NCBI GenBank assembly: GCA_030867875.1
Contig: JAOWCC010000445.1
Location: 1-64,000 of the forward strand
Source of the DNA: Actinernus sp. WN-2022
Lineage: Eukaryota > Cnidaria > Anthozoa > Actiniaria > Actinernidae
Direction: 5' to 3'
DNA length: 64,000 nt
Shown: in pieces, positions 54,431-64,000 of the stretch
Layout: the number at the start of each line of letters is the position of its first letter
How positions within the stretch are numbered: position 1 is the first letter of the stretch
Program-made: the position numbers and the translations under genes
The notes under the pieces: generated by a model
What the model saw: only the letters and a program-made list of their open reading frames with translations
Told to the model about the DNA's origin: nothing
Database searches by the model: none

Positions 54431-55490
54431 ATTTTTTGGTCCGTGTCAGACGGCTTCTGCGCATGCGTTAAAGGTCAAATTCGAACCAATCAGATTGCAC
54501 TGTGCTGGTCACGCTACAATCGCCAGGTTAAATGTATTTACATAAGTGAATACAGTAAATCAAAATGGTCGACCCGCGAGGGCGAAAGCCTTCCAATAGG
54601 CTCAGGATATTTCAACTGGCGCTCTTGTTGACCATAAAAATACATGAACAACCAGGAGCCGTAATACATTCGATCAGCGCTGTTTGGACAGATCCAATGT
54701 ATATTTAGAAACGTAAGCGAAATACAATATCCAAACACGTTTGGATATCAACGGGTATCGAATTATAATCAAAGGTTAGATCTCGTCAGGCGCGCTCAGA
54801 TAAGAAAGTTCAAAGCACTCAGACTAGGCGAGACAAGGAGATATCAATTTCAATGAGTCATTGTCAGAAATCTATTCCATCGTGGGCAATTATGCAATAC
54901 AACCTAAATTGTACAGCTAAGGCATGTTTTACGACAGAATAACCAGAGTCTTTCTACTGGATTGAGAGCTCGAGACATTATACATGTCTGCTAATATGGG
55001 GAAAACTGAAACAAAAATGAACTTTGACGGCAGAAACCCTCATTGAGCCAAGCGGAATATTTACATGATCCGCTAAGATTTTTACAAATCTTAGTTCAGT
55101 GTATGCCAACTGAAATGCTGTGCTCGTTTTCTGGTAACGGTTCAGTGGGGAAACTACACGAACAAGAAGCATGAACTGCCAGCAACGAGAGAGGAAAAAG
55201 TATTTGAAATGCACAGCGCTAGCTGAAATAGGGCATATATATAATATCTGAGACGTTAAATTACGTTACTGTGAAGAGGATCAAAATTCAGGTTTTGTAG
55301 CTTGAGACTGTCTTCTGCCGTGACTCGTGAGAGAAATTGGAAAAGATCTAGCTGTTTCATTCAGACACTGGCAAATTTATTGAAAGCTACGGGCTTACTT
55401 TATGAGATTATTATTCATTGTGGAATGAAAGGAAACAGTTCAATCTCATGTGGCCCGAGTGAAAGCCCAGATGGGCTCTTGTTATTATTA
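54431..55490 (+). mobile_element. CCCGAGT-hairpin module B
   Basis: Opens with GGCTTCTGCGCATGCGTTAA and CAATCAGATTGCACTGTGCT as module E does, and closes with CTCATGTGGCCCGAGTGAAA-GCCCAGATGGGCTCTTGTT, again like E. The 54730-55010 part is a diverged copy of the A/C segment GTCAGGCGCGCTCAGATAA ... CATGTCTG.TAATATGGGG. Confidence 0.7.
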
Positions 55491-56694
55491 TTTTTTTAAT
55501 TATTTTTTGTGTCGCTGATTTGCGCCGGCAACCAATCAGATTACACAGGAGCCCATTGTTCGATCAGCTTAAGTGTTTCTAAACACGTTTAGATATAAAA
55601 GGTATCGAATTATAATCTCAGGGTAGATTTCGTCAGGCGCGCTCAGATAACAAAGGTCAAAGCTCTCAGACAAGGCGAGACAAGGAGATATCGATTTCTA
55701 TGAGTCATTGTCAGAAATCTATTCCCGGCCGTAAAATTAGGCAATACCACCGTCTGTCAATGGGTAACTGAACTGTCAGGTCAACTACACAGCTTCTACT
55801 AGATTGAGAGACATTAATATACTGTTACATGTCTGTTAATATGGGGAAAACTGAAGAAACCCTCATTGCATTGAGTTTGATAACTAGCCTGAAATACAGC
55901 CGCCTTCTCAGTTAGTTCCAGGGTCCTTGAATTTTCAAATGGCTCAACTCGTCGCGAGCGCAAGTGAACTTGTGAAATTATCGCCATCACGCCGCGTATA
56001 CAGTCAAGTCTGTTTGTCTCGGAAAGTATTTATTGTAGTTTATATCTCTTCCCTAATTGCACTGATGAAGGACTCGAAACCCTAAACGTCCCAGCAGCTT
56101 GTGTTACAGCTGATAAACGGAGGAAATGGCTCTACTGAAACAAAATCAAAGCGGACGAGTTTCGTGTTGTTTAGCTTTGCGGCCGAAGTCCATCATTGTC
56201 TGTGGTTCGGCGGGGAAGAAGAGTGTTCGTTGGGATTACTTTCAACAAAGTACACTGTATTTCAACTCTGGTAAGTTGGAGCGATTGAAAAATAAGGATG
56301 ATTTTCAAAACCGGTGGCTTAAAGTCATCTGCATATGACATAAATATACATGGTAGCCGAATCTAGTACTTCGGCGAACGGGAAGCAAAGTAGCCTGCTT
56401 GCCGGGTCTTCTGTAAAAAAATTTTTCAGAATTCTCTAAAGATTGTCCACACACTTTCAGCGGACTCTGCTGACAGTTTCACGACAAAGGATAGAAATCG
56501 GAATTATCTACGGGCCAAGATTGTGTGCCAGACCTCAATTAAATTAAAACTCGACTTAACGAACGGGATTTTATTCAAGACTTGTCACTGTGTTGTCAAG
56601 ACTCAATAGACTTACTCATTCAAAATTTACGGGATCGTGTTTCGGTATCGTTGCAAGACTTACGAGGATTCTATAGTCTGTTATTGTGCTTTTC

Positions 56695-57445
56695 GTTCTT
56701 TTATTTTAATTATCGCTCTGTTTTAAAGTCTGTGTGTCTGTGATGTCGAGTACATTTCAAACTACCAAGCGTGGTTGTGAAAAGTTCCACTCGTACAGGA
56801 ATACACTGGCTTCCTGCCGAGGTCAAATCATATTCGAAGCATCCGGGGAAAATGCATGGGTTCGATTGTGTTTTTAATCCGCTAGAAATAATGAAATTCG
56901 TTACCCAAAGCGCATGTCTACTTCTTTCATGAAACAAATAAACAACGAGAGCATTTTACTTCGACAAGCTACTAGAAGTTGGATTTGTCATTGGAAACCG
57001 TATAAACTGAACAGGATAAGACTTTGGAAATCGAAACATAGCCTGGTACAGACACATTTTTTCACTCATCAATTCGAACTGCATTCATGAGTGAAAAAAA
57101 CCCTCTCAGTTTGTCTGTTATTTGCTTTTTGTTCTAATTATCGCTCTATTTAATGTGTCTGTGATGCCTGGTACATTTCAAGCGTTCAAGCGACCAAGAG
57201 TATTTGTTTGCTTGTGCTTTCGTAAATCCAATTTGAATCTAAAGTCCTAAACGAATATTACTGGCTTCCTGCCGAGGTCAAATCATATTCGAAGCACCGG
57301 GGAAATTCATGGGTTTGATTGTGTTTTTAATCCGGTAGAAATTATGAAATTTGTTACCCAAAGCACGTGTACTTCTTTCATGAAACAAATAAACAATCAA
57401 TTGCAAGAGCATTTAATTTCTTCAACAAGCTACAAGTTCGACAAG
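56695..57445 (+). repeat. ~430-bp tandem duplication within module C
   Basis: ATTATCGCTCT, GGCTTCCTGCCGAGGTCAAA, TTTGTTACCCAAAG(C)-like and CTTTCATGAAACAAATAAAC recur about 430 bp apart (56707/57137; 56926/57378). The second copy has a ~50-bp insertion. Confidence 0.8.
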
Positions 57446-57861
57446 TCCCGAAGCTATGCTCGGCAAGTCAGCATTTATTCAAGATCGTGAAGTATAATTT
57501 GAAATCATGTGGACTTCGGATGTTTTGGTATCTGCTCTTATTTTATGGAACTCGTTACCACTGGAAATGAGGTCTATTGATTCCTCGGGTTGTTTCTCTT
57601 AGTTCTTTTAATTATAGTGTTAAATTAAATAATGAACAATTATACACTCGTGTTCACTGGTGTACTGTGGAGTTAGAACAGATTAACAATAGTATTTGCA
57701 TCCAGCATTTTGAGCTACCTGTGTTATCCTAGGGTAACCTAGCTTACTTGCAGTCACTCGTGTTCTACTTGTGTTCACTCGTTTTTAACTCGTGGTTGGT
57801 TGGTGTTACCCTCATTAAATAAAGTTAATTTTCAATGCACACAATATTTTATTAAACATTA

Positions 57862-58088
57862 GGGACTGGTCAAAAATTAGCAGGGGAGGTGCAAAGGGGG
57901 TGGGGTGGAGATAAAAAAGTCTAAAAATGTATAGTATGTATTAGTATGAAATTTGTTGACCCTTTCTCCCCTATAACCAATCCTTTTTCAGTTGCCCAAT
58001 ATTTATGACCATCCAGTTTTGGGGATTCAAAACAATATGATCCTCCCCCTTTCACAACCCCTTCCCCTGCTAATTTCTGACCAGTCCC
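57862..58088. mobile_element. MITE GGGACTGGTCA, 227 bp
   Basis: GGGACTGGTCAAAAATTAGC-AGGGG at the left is mirrored by CCCCTGCTAATTTCTGACCA-GTCCC. Rich in GGGGTGGGG. A fragment with the same terminal motif is at 34787. Confidence 0.8.
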
Positions 58089-59115
58089 TTCAGCGACCAC
58101 CCTTATGCAACCTGGTTTTAATTATTAGTAAAACTTTGCAATTAGAAGCTCCTGTAAGTGACCGTGACCACCTTTGGAGGTTGAGAATTGTAAGAAGGTG
58201 GAAAATAGCATTTACAAACAGGTTTTGCTAATAACACTACCAATCTCTTACAAGTGCCTTTAATTTTTAATGATTTTCACGAAGTCGTCCTTTTTTGGCA
58301 GAATTTATTTTAGAAACAGTTGGCCTCGTACCTAAAAGTGACAGCCCGAGTAAACGCCCAGCGGGCGTCTTGTTTTTATTATTTTCTGTGTCGACTTCCG
58401 GGCCCGTCAACCAATCAGAATCGATTCCCCACGGGATAAACACGCGGAACAGGTTTCTTTCTGAAAAATCCAAGATGGCGGCTACAAAGGACTTATGCCT
58501 TGTTATGGCAAATCACCTAGTTATTGGGCCATTTTTGCTGAAACCAAAGGCTTCTTGGACTAAAATACCAAGATGTTCAGTTTTTCTAGGGCCGACAGGA
58601 GTTTTACGGGCCGTCTGCATGGAAAATTCTCACGTTTTTATATACGAAAGGAGTCTGAGAATGAGATTGCGTCCGCGTCCAACTTTATGTATCTGACATA
58701 TTTGGTAAGTAAACACAAATGTTTAATACCAGGTTGCAGTGTTGATATTTATTATTTCCTCTTAAAGTTTAAATGGCTTCTAATAGACTAGAAAATGGGC
58801 TCCAGAAATTGGCCCAATTTATCAGTTCTTTCGGTAAAATAGGAAAACGGATCCGGAAGATCTACAACTGCAATTAATTATTTGGTGTGAAGACAGATGA
58901 CTCCAATAATCCAAAAACCGAGTGGAAATCGCATGTTTATTTCTGAAATGGACTCATGCCGTCTATACCTTATTTGAGAAATAATAATTTATTCTAAATT
59001 TCAAAGTTACATCATCTATATGTATTTATAATTTCATTACAATTGGATTATTTTTATCTGAACTAAGTTTGGGCCTGTATAACAGAAAGATGGTAGCCTC
59101 CAGTTTGCTTAAACT

Positions 59116-59400
59116 GCATTCCAGTAAGCTCAGTGGTTAAGTGTCAGTCTGTTGTGCAGGAGGTAGTCACTAGTGGGTTCAAATCCTGGTGGGACCTTCA
59201 AATACAATGTAAGTGGGAGAACTGGTACTGCCTTTGCTCTGACATCTGCAAATGGTTAGACCTAATCTCGTACCCAGATCTCCCATTCTACTCACGGTCA
59301 CAGGGAAGGAAAACATGGAAAACATGGCGTGGGATCTGGGTACGAGATTAGGTTAGACCTTCATGTCTTCTTGGATCAGAATCTTAAATTGTAGGCCAAC
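59116..59400 (+). mobile_element. tRNA-derived SINE, split by a small MITE
   Basis: AAGCTCAGTGGTTAAGTGTC (box A) and GTGGGTTCAAATCCTGGTGG (box B) are spaced as in a tRNA, but the acceptor stem does not pair well, so this is a SINE head and not a tRNA gene. The body continues to 59253, is interrupted by the 88-bp MITE, and resumes with TTCATGTCTTCTTGG. Confidence 0.7.
59263..59350. mobile_element. 88-bp MITE TAATCTCGTACCCAGATC, 9-bp TSD
   Basis: TAATCTCGTACCCAGATC and complement at the ends, with arms of about 22 bp. GGTTAGACC is repeated perfectly at 59254-59262 and 59351-59359. One of the smallest complete elements in the window. Confidence 0.9.
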
Positions 59401-60047
59401 ACTGAGAATGCAACCAAATCTCTGGTAGTGACCACCCTCAAGTGTAGTGGATATAGTTGTATACATAGAGTAAATGAGTTTGTCCCCAGTTAGCAATACC
59501 ATGATGCTAATAAATACATTGACATTCTCCTCTGTTAGTAGTAGTAGTACTAGTTCCCTTGTTGCCACTATGTACATTTTATATATTAATATACAGGGTA
59601 AATCTAGTAGATTACATACATATTCATGACTGCTGCCTTAAATTCTTTTGTTGTTGTAGTATATGGATGGGTAAATAATGCATGTATTAGCAGCTTCCCC
59701 CAGGGGTGGATCCATGGGAACCTGTCAGAATTAATTGTTTGTTGCCCATCGGTGAGGGGGAAAAGCTCACTTTGGTTCATAGATCAGGAACCTTGTATGA
59801 ATTTTTACTAATTGCTGTGCCCCATACCAGGGGATATGATACAACGAGTTTGATTGCGTATTTGTGCAAATCCCCAGGGTACCTGGAGGTTGACCTCTGG
59901 TGTAGTAGCTGCCAGTAAATATGCAAAGCTACTGATACAGTGCAAAACTGAATGCTAAATCACTGGAAGGAAGTTTAAAGGAACATTGCATGTGTTATTT
60001 TAAAGACTTGTTGTTGAGGTTTTACTAATTGGCCTCTTGAATCTATA

Positions 60048-60442
60048 GGCGAATCCTCGTTTACTTTTTTCCTTATTAGCATACATCAAACTTCAAGCAA
60101 CATACATATAAACAAACAGTCCATAAATCGAAAGAGATTGATACACTTGATAATCACCGAAAATTTTAGAATGATAAAATAAATTTATTTTGAGGAAAAG
60201 TATTTAAAAATAGCAAAATTTACAAAGAATGTATGGCTGTCAGCAACTTTTGCCCCCAGCCCATTTTACAGTTTTGAAAAGTCAATTTCTCTGTAAATAT
60301 TTAACATATCAAACTTACATTTTCGGTGATTACTCAGTTTAAAATTCTCTTTCAACTGATGTACTCTGTTTGTTTGTAGCTTGAAGTTTAATTTATGCTA
60401 ATGAGGCAAAAATGTAAACAATGACGTCAGCAAGGATTCGCC
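60048..60442. mobile_element. MITE GGCGAATCC, TA target duplication, 395 bp
   Basis: GGCGAATCCT and complement, with a longer inexact match further in (CATCAAACTTCAAGCAACAT vs its partner TAAACTTCAAGCTACAAACA; AATCACCGAAAAT). TA at 60046-60047 and 60443-60444. Confidence 0.8.
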
Positions 60443-61300
60443 TATTCTTCCCTGAAACCATGCGAAACCATGTGAAATCAAACTTGTTTGAAGTCTCAGC
60501 AGAGCAGGACAGAATTAACCATTCGTGTTCACTATATTATAACTGGTCTTCTGTTGCTTCGTACAATGTATATATTGTCTCAAACATATGTAGCTACTGT
60601 TATAAACATGGCTGCAATTTGCTTTCTGTTTTCCATGGCAGTTATCATCCCAGGCACTCTAAAATAGGATTATTTTTACATAACTAATATAATATTTTTA
60701 TTATATGACTTCTCTGGAGACAGAATCACAATTCTTCTTAAAAAGAATTTATATATGTAACTCTTGTAAAAAGAATTCAAAATAGTTTATTATTCTCCCA
60801 AAGGCTAAAACAATTGCAAGTGTAAAATACTTTTTTAATCAAACCTGCAAAGAATACCAACTATTCCTTGTTGAAATTCCATATGGCCCGAGTAAAGGCT
60901 GGTACAGCCTCTTGTTTCAATTTAGGCTAATGAGAAATGTGTTTATCCAAAGACACACACACCGCGGCTAAACGTCACGCGCATGCGTATTTGCTATTTC
61001 TTGTTGCCGCGCGGCCACCCCCAGTTTCCCGCGAAAACTGAAATGAAACAACAGGAACATACCAGTGATTTTAAAATTTCTGCTTAAACGTATCCATTGG
61101 CGAACTGTTTTGTCAAAAAATAAGAAAACTACTTAAAGATAAGCCTAAGACTTTAACAGGTTGAAGTTTTCTTAATTTGTAATTCACTGTGAGTTTACTA
61201 AGTTATAAAATTATTTACTAAAAAAGTTTAATTTGTATTTGATAGCAGAGCCTTCGTTCTTTTGGCCTGCAGAGCATACAGTTTTGCTGCGGTGTGGCTA

Positions 61301-61451
61301 TACCCTGGGTTCCAGAGGCCTTGTGAGGGGAGGGAGACTGAGGAGGAGAGGAGAGAGGGACATGTTCTCTACATTTTGTATTTATCTCGTCACTTCCCTC
61401 CTCCCTCGCTCGCTTCATACTTTACTCTTAAAACCTCTGGTATCCAGGGTA
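61301..61451. mobile_element. MITE TACCCTGG, 151 bp
   Basis: TACCCTGGGTTCCAGAGGCC is mirrored by ACCTCTGGTATCCAGGGTA; the inner arms GGGAGGGAGA / TCCCTCCTCCCTC also pair in part. No clear target duplication. Confidence 0.75.
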
Positions 61452-62378
61452 ACATAGTTACAAATCACCACTACCTTCTTATGAACTTAACATAGTTGTA
61501 TAAAAAGGTTGTAATCAGCTTTCTTTTGATAAGTCATTCAAATGGCTCCAATTCAGACTTGATGGTGATTGCAAAGTACAAGCAATATTATTAGTTCTAG
61601 TCCGAGGTGTATCCCTGGATACCCAGGGACAGTGAGTGGGCAACAAGTAAAAAAAAGAGCGAAGTGGAAGGAAAAAAAAAGATCATCCACTAACTGCCCC
61701 TGGGTGGCTGGAACTAGTTTATTGCTTCAGTACTTTGAAATCCCATTAGCTCTTAATTGTCAACATTCAAATATCATTTAACTTTTAAGAATAACACAAT
61801 ATAAGTAAGAGACAATGTCATTATTTTATTTAAATTGTTCTTCCTGTGTCAGGCATTTGATTCCTAGAGTTTCTCTCAAAAGAAACTTTGGAAAGTTGAG
61901 TGACATTAATAAGCCAAAGGAGACCAAAAATGAAAGAACCCAATAAAATATTGTTTTCCAGTTCGAATCTAATAGCCAGGCTAGGCTAGACTAACTCAAA
62001 TCTTGAACACAAAATATAATATATATATTGAAAATGAGAGTTTATACCAGGGCATCAAATAAAAGTCTGAACATTACTAATCTACTTTTAGAGTTCAGAT
62101 AAGATCATTCTTTTGATCATATAGCATTGTGTTTTGATCAAAATGCACATCCTGTATATTTACAAATACTATACTGTTTTCACTTTCTAAAAGTAACTTT
62201 AATTTAATAATAGTCAGAATAGATATTGTTCTGCCACTGCAATATGTAAAAGCTTAACAAAGTAGTAAGGTTTTAGTAAGGCTAGGTTTAATTGAGTTCG
62301 AGCAACTGCACTAAAAGGAGATCCAAAATTTCATTAGAGTTAGATGAGGCGGCCAAAGTTAATAGACCATTGCATAAA
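61452..62378. other. No gene; possible small hairpin at 61600-61700
   Basis: GTATCCCTGGATACCCAGGG ... CCCCTGGGTGGC suggests a decayed fold-back. Nothing else recognised. Confidence 0.4.
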
Positions 62379-63138
62379 CAGGGGTTAGGATAGCCAAAGC
62401 AGGCGAGGGACAATTGCCCCATATGTAGTACAAAAAATTAAGGGCCATTTTTCAAAACTTTGGGCCATTGGTACTCATGGTGGCTTTGCCAATATTGCTG
62501 ACTTCAGTACCAGTAAATGTTATCATTTGAATAATGAAATAAAGTTGTTTAGTATACACCCCCTTGTAGTTAATTAGCTCTTGTTATCTTCTAAAATCAG
62601 AACATGTTGAGTCAGCACAAGCATCATCATCGATATCGTGAGCACAGTCGCTTGCTTCCTCACCTTCATCAGCAAAAGCTTTCTTTGCGAGTTGTCTAGC
62701 TTAATTCGCTTTTGAGGCCTATTTGTTTTGATTGAGTGGGTATACAGTGACCCAAAACGATCAAAACATGGCTTGCACAGTAGTTGCCATATGTTTAGAC
62801 GCCAAAATGCATTCTGGGTACTCTGTCTTTAACAAATTGTATGGGTTACCTGCGCTATTATGAAACATCCCTACCAAGCCCCTTAGCCAAGGCAAATGTT
62901 TTCATTTCTTCTACATTTTGAACCTTCTAAAAAAATCAGCAACACCACCAAAAAACAAAAAAATATGCCTAGACTTCGGCTTTCAAATTAGCAAGTTAAA
63001 TCAATTCCTCGAGAAGAACTGCTGGTCACCTGAACAACAACTTTAAACAGTTGTATGTTGGGCACATAACATTGCTTCTTTTGGGTGCCATCTTCAAGAT
63101 TTTAGTGCAAATGGCATGTGCCTATATCCTAACCCCTG
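62379..63138. mobile_element. 760-bp TIR element CAGGGGTTAGGATA
   Basis: CAGGGGTTAGGATA is mirrored exactly at 63125-63138, and CATAAA abuts both ends (62373-62378, 63139-63144). The CAGGGG terminus looks hAT-like, but the shared flank is 6, not 8 bp. On the minus strand 62700-62590 reads RQLAKKAFADEGEEASDCAH then DIDDDACADSTCSDFRR and a stop: an acidic C-terminal tail, perhaps from captured or ancestral coding DNA. Confidence 0.75.
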
Positions 63139-63143
63139 CATAA

Positions 63144-63278
63144 ATGACATCCAATTCGAATAACCATTGTTTAGGAATCTTTAGTCTCACATTCATGTAT
63201 ACACTTTTGTTTGGCAATGTGAACATGAGGCTAAAGTCTCCAGGACAATACATTGTACCTATTTAAATTGGATGCCAT
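63144..63278. mobile_element. MITE ATGACATCCAATT with inner hairpin, 135 bp
   Basis: ATGACATCCAATTCGAATA and its near complement bound it; inside, GGAATCTTTAGTCTCACATT / GAACATGAGGCTAAAGTCTCC form a second inverted pair. It starts within 6 bp of the previous element. Confidence 0.7.
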
Positions 63279-63730
63279 TGGTCAGACTATTACTGCAATT
63301 TTAGAATATAACTATTTCATATAACCTATTTAGTTTGAGTTAACAGGGTTTAATACATGGACTAAGTAGGCTGAGTGGCAAGCAAAAAGTCTTGGTCTTA
63401 AAAAAAGTGATATCCTTTGTTAGTGGCTAACAAATAGGTTTTTGTGCAAAAAAGTATCTGATGTTAATATTTGAGGAGGGATGACAAGAACTTTCCTACC
63501 TGTAATAATAGTTTTGACTGCAGGGAAATCAGAAAATACAGGTCATTTGGCTTTCACAAGGTTTCCAGGTTGGATCATTTTATAGAATGGAAAGATTTAT
63601 GCATGTGTGGAGGTTAAGTTCAAGGTATTCTCGCATGTGACATTAAGGAGAAAATGTTCTGACAGAAAAAGTTAAACATCCAGTTGACCATTGGCCTCCT
63701 AAACAGCTGTGTCCAGTCCCTCCCACCCCT
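63279..63730. other. No gene or repeat recognised
   Basis: AT-rich, unique-looking. Confidence 0.4.
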
Positions 63731-63970
63731 GGAGGTTTTCAATTGAGCGTAGTAAAGCCAAACTCAAACTACCCACGGCCAGCCAATCATAGGAGCGAGT
63801 AATCACAAGTAACTCTTAAATGGCTTCCCTGTGAGCCAATGACAAAGCAAAACCAATTTGCATTTGGTTTTACTTTGGATTCTGATTGGTTGGTTTACTT
63901 TCTCAGCCAATAGGAGAGCTTGGTAAACGCAAAACCAAAACACTTCAGACAGTCAATTGAAATCTGCTCT
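63731..63970. mobile_element. MITE GGTTTTCAATTGA, ~240 bp
   Basis: GGTTTTCAATTGAGCGTAGT at the left pairs with CAGTCAATTGAAATCTGCTC at the right. The body repeats AGCCAAT / CTGATTGG (inverted CCAAT boxes) and AAACCAAAAC / GGTTTTACTTTGG. Confidence 0.65.
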
Positions 63971-64000
63971 ATTTACTTTGCCTCATGATTGATGAATTAT

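Larger units (their letters stand above)
55496..58380 (+). mobile_element. CCCGAGT-hairpin module C (long form)
   Basis: Same start as A (TTTTTTGTGTCGCTGATTTG) and same end (CAGCCCGAGTAAACGCCCAG-CGGGCGTCTTGTT), 2.9 kb in all. A deletion near 55547 removes about 75 bp present in A. An ATG frame at 56126 (MALLKQNQSGRVSCCLALRP, KSIIVCGSAGKKSVRWDYFQ, QSTLYFNSG) ends at 56270 before GTAAGT, so it may act as an exon. Downstream lie a ~430-bp tandem duplication (56695-57445) and a nested MITE (57862-58088). Confidence 0.75.
58381..60920 (+). mobile_element. CCCGAGT-hairpin module D
   Basis: Begins TTCTGTGTCGACTTCCGGGC directly after module C's terminal hairpin and ends at GGCCCGAGTAAAGGCTGGTA-CAGCCTCTTGTTT. 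An AAGATGGCGGC start at 58475 opens a frame with KPKASWTKIPRCSVFLGPTG, stopping at 58694 just before a GTAAGT at 58705; an overlapping frame passes the donor. The KAS...RC.VFLGG text recurs in module E. It contains a tRNA-derived SINE, an 88-bp MITE and a 395-bp MITE. Confidence 0.55.

Noticed and set aside
59116..59190. tRNA gene
   Set aside because: Box A and box B are good but the acceptor stem does not pair; better explained as a SINE head.

Overview
The window looks like nuclear DNA of an animal, most probably an anthozoan cnidarian (a stony coral or close relative). This is inferred from three things: AT-rich, gene-poor sequence; exon-sized ORFs with GTAAGT donors and pyrimidine-AG acceptors; and an unusually dense load of fold-back MITEs, CR1/L2-like LINE 3' ends, a tyrosine-recombinase gene and an integrase-type gene of kinds common in cnidarian genomes. 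I see no rRNA, no intact tRNA gene and no CRISPR array.

Only one multi-exon host-like gene can be modelled, at 38361-46525 on the + strand: small Ser/Glu-rich phase-0 exons, then a long 3' exon with a 35-residue protein tandem repeat and a basic C-terminal domain. It carries an in-frame stop and two frameshifts, so it is either decaying or contains sequence errors. A second convincing coding piece (32862-33267, +) is the N-terminal part of an integrase-like protein ending in a helix-turn-helix, cut by a 473-bp long inverted repeat. A tyrosine-recombinase pseudogene (about 24740-25405, -) keeps the FLRFDE and HSLR motif regions. Two further short exon candidates lie at 6864-7028 and 10085-10192.

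The rest is layered mobile DNA. 0-13 kb: dispersed fold-backs, an inverted MITE pair, LINE remnants and a 1.94-kb TIR element. 13.1-23.9 kb: a region bounded by about 42-bp inverted repeats and a perfect 8-bp direct repeat, which I read as one giant hAT-like composite with arrays of a ~78-bp AT-rich satellite near its ends; inside it, a LINE reverse transcriptase is split by an 873-bp element with a 9-bp target duplication, itself split by a fold-back. 24-38 kb: recombinase and LINE remnants, a 751-bp TIR element whose empty site survives in a paralogous repeat, minisatellites, the integrase fragment, a TTAA element and a LINE RT-to-3'-end. 38-47 kb: the broken gene with transposon-filled introns. 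48-53 kb: arrays of palindromic units and MITEs with internal short-motif arrays. 53-61 kb: four tandem modules, each ending in a CCCGAGT hairpin followed by CTTGTT, of which a long and an internally deleted version can be compared directly. 61-64 kb: more small TIR elements, including a 760-bp element with CAGGGGTTAGGATA ends.

All element boundaries were read by eye; no alignment or database search was run. Superfamily names rest on terminal repeats and target duplications only.
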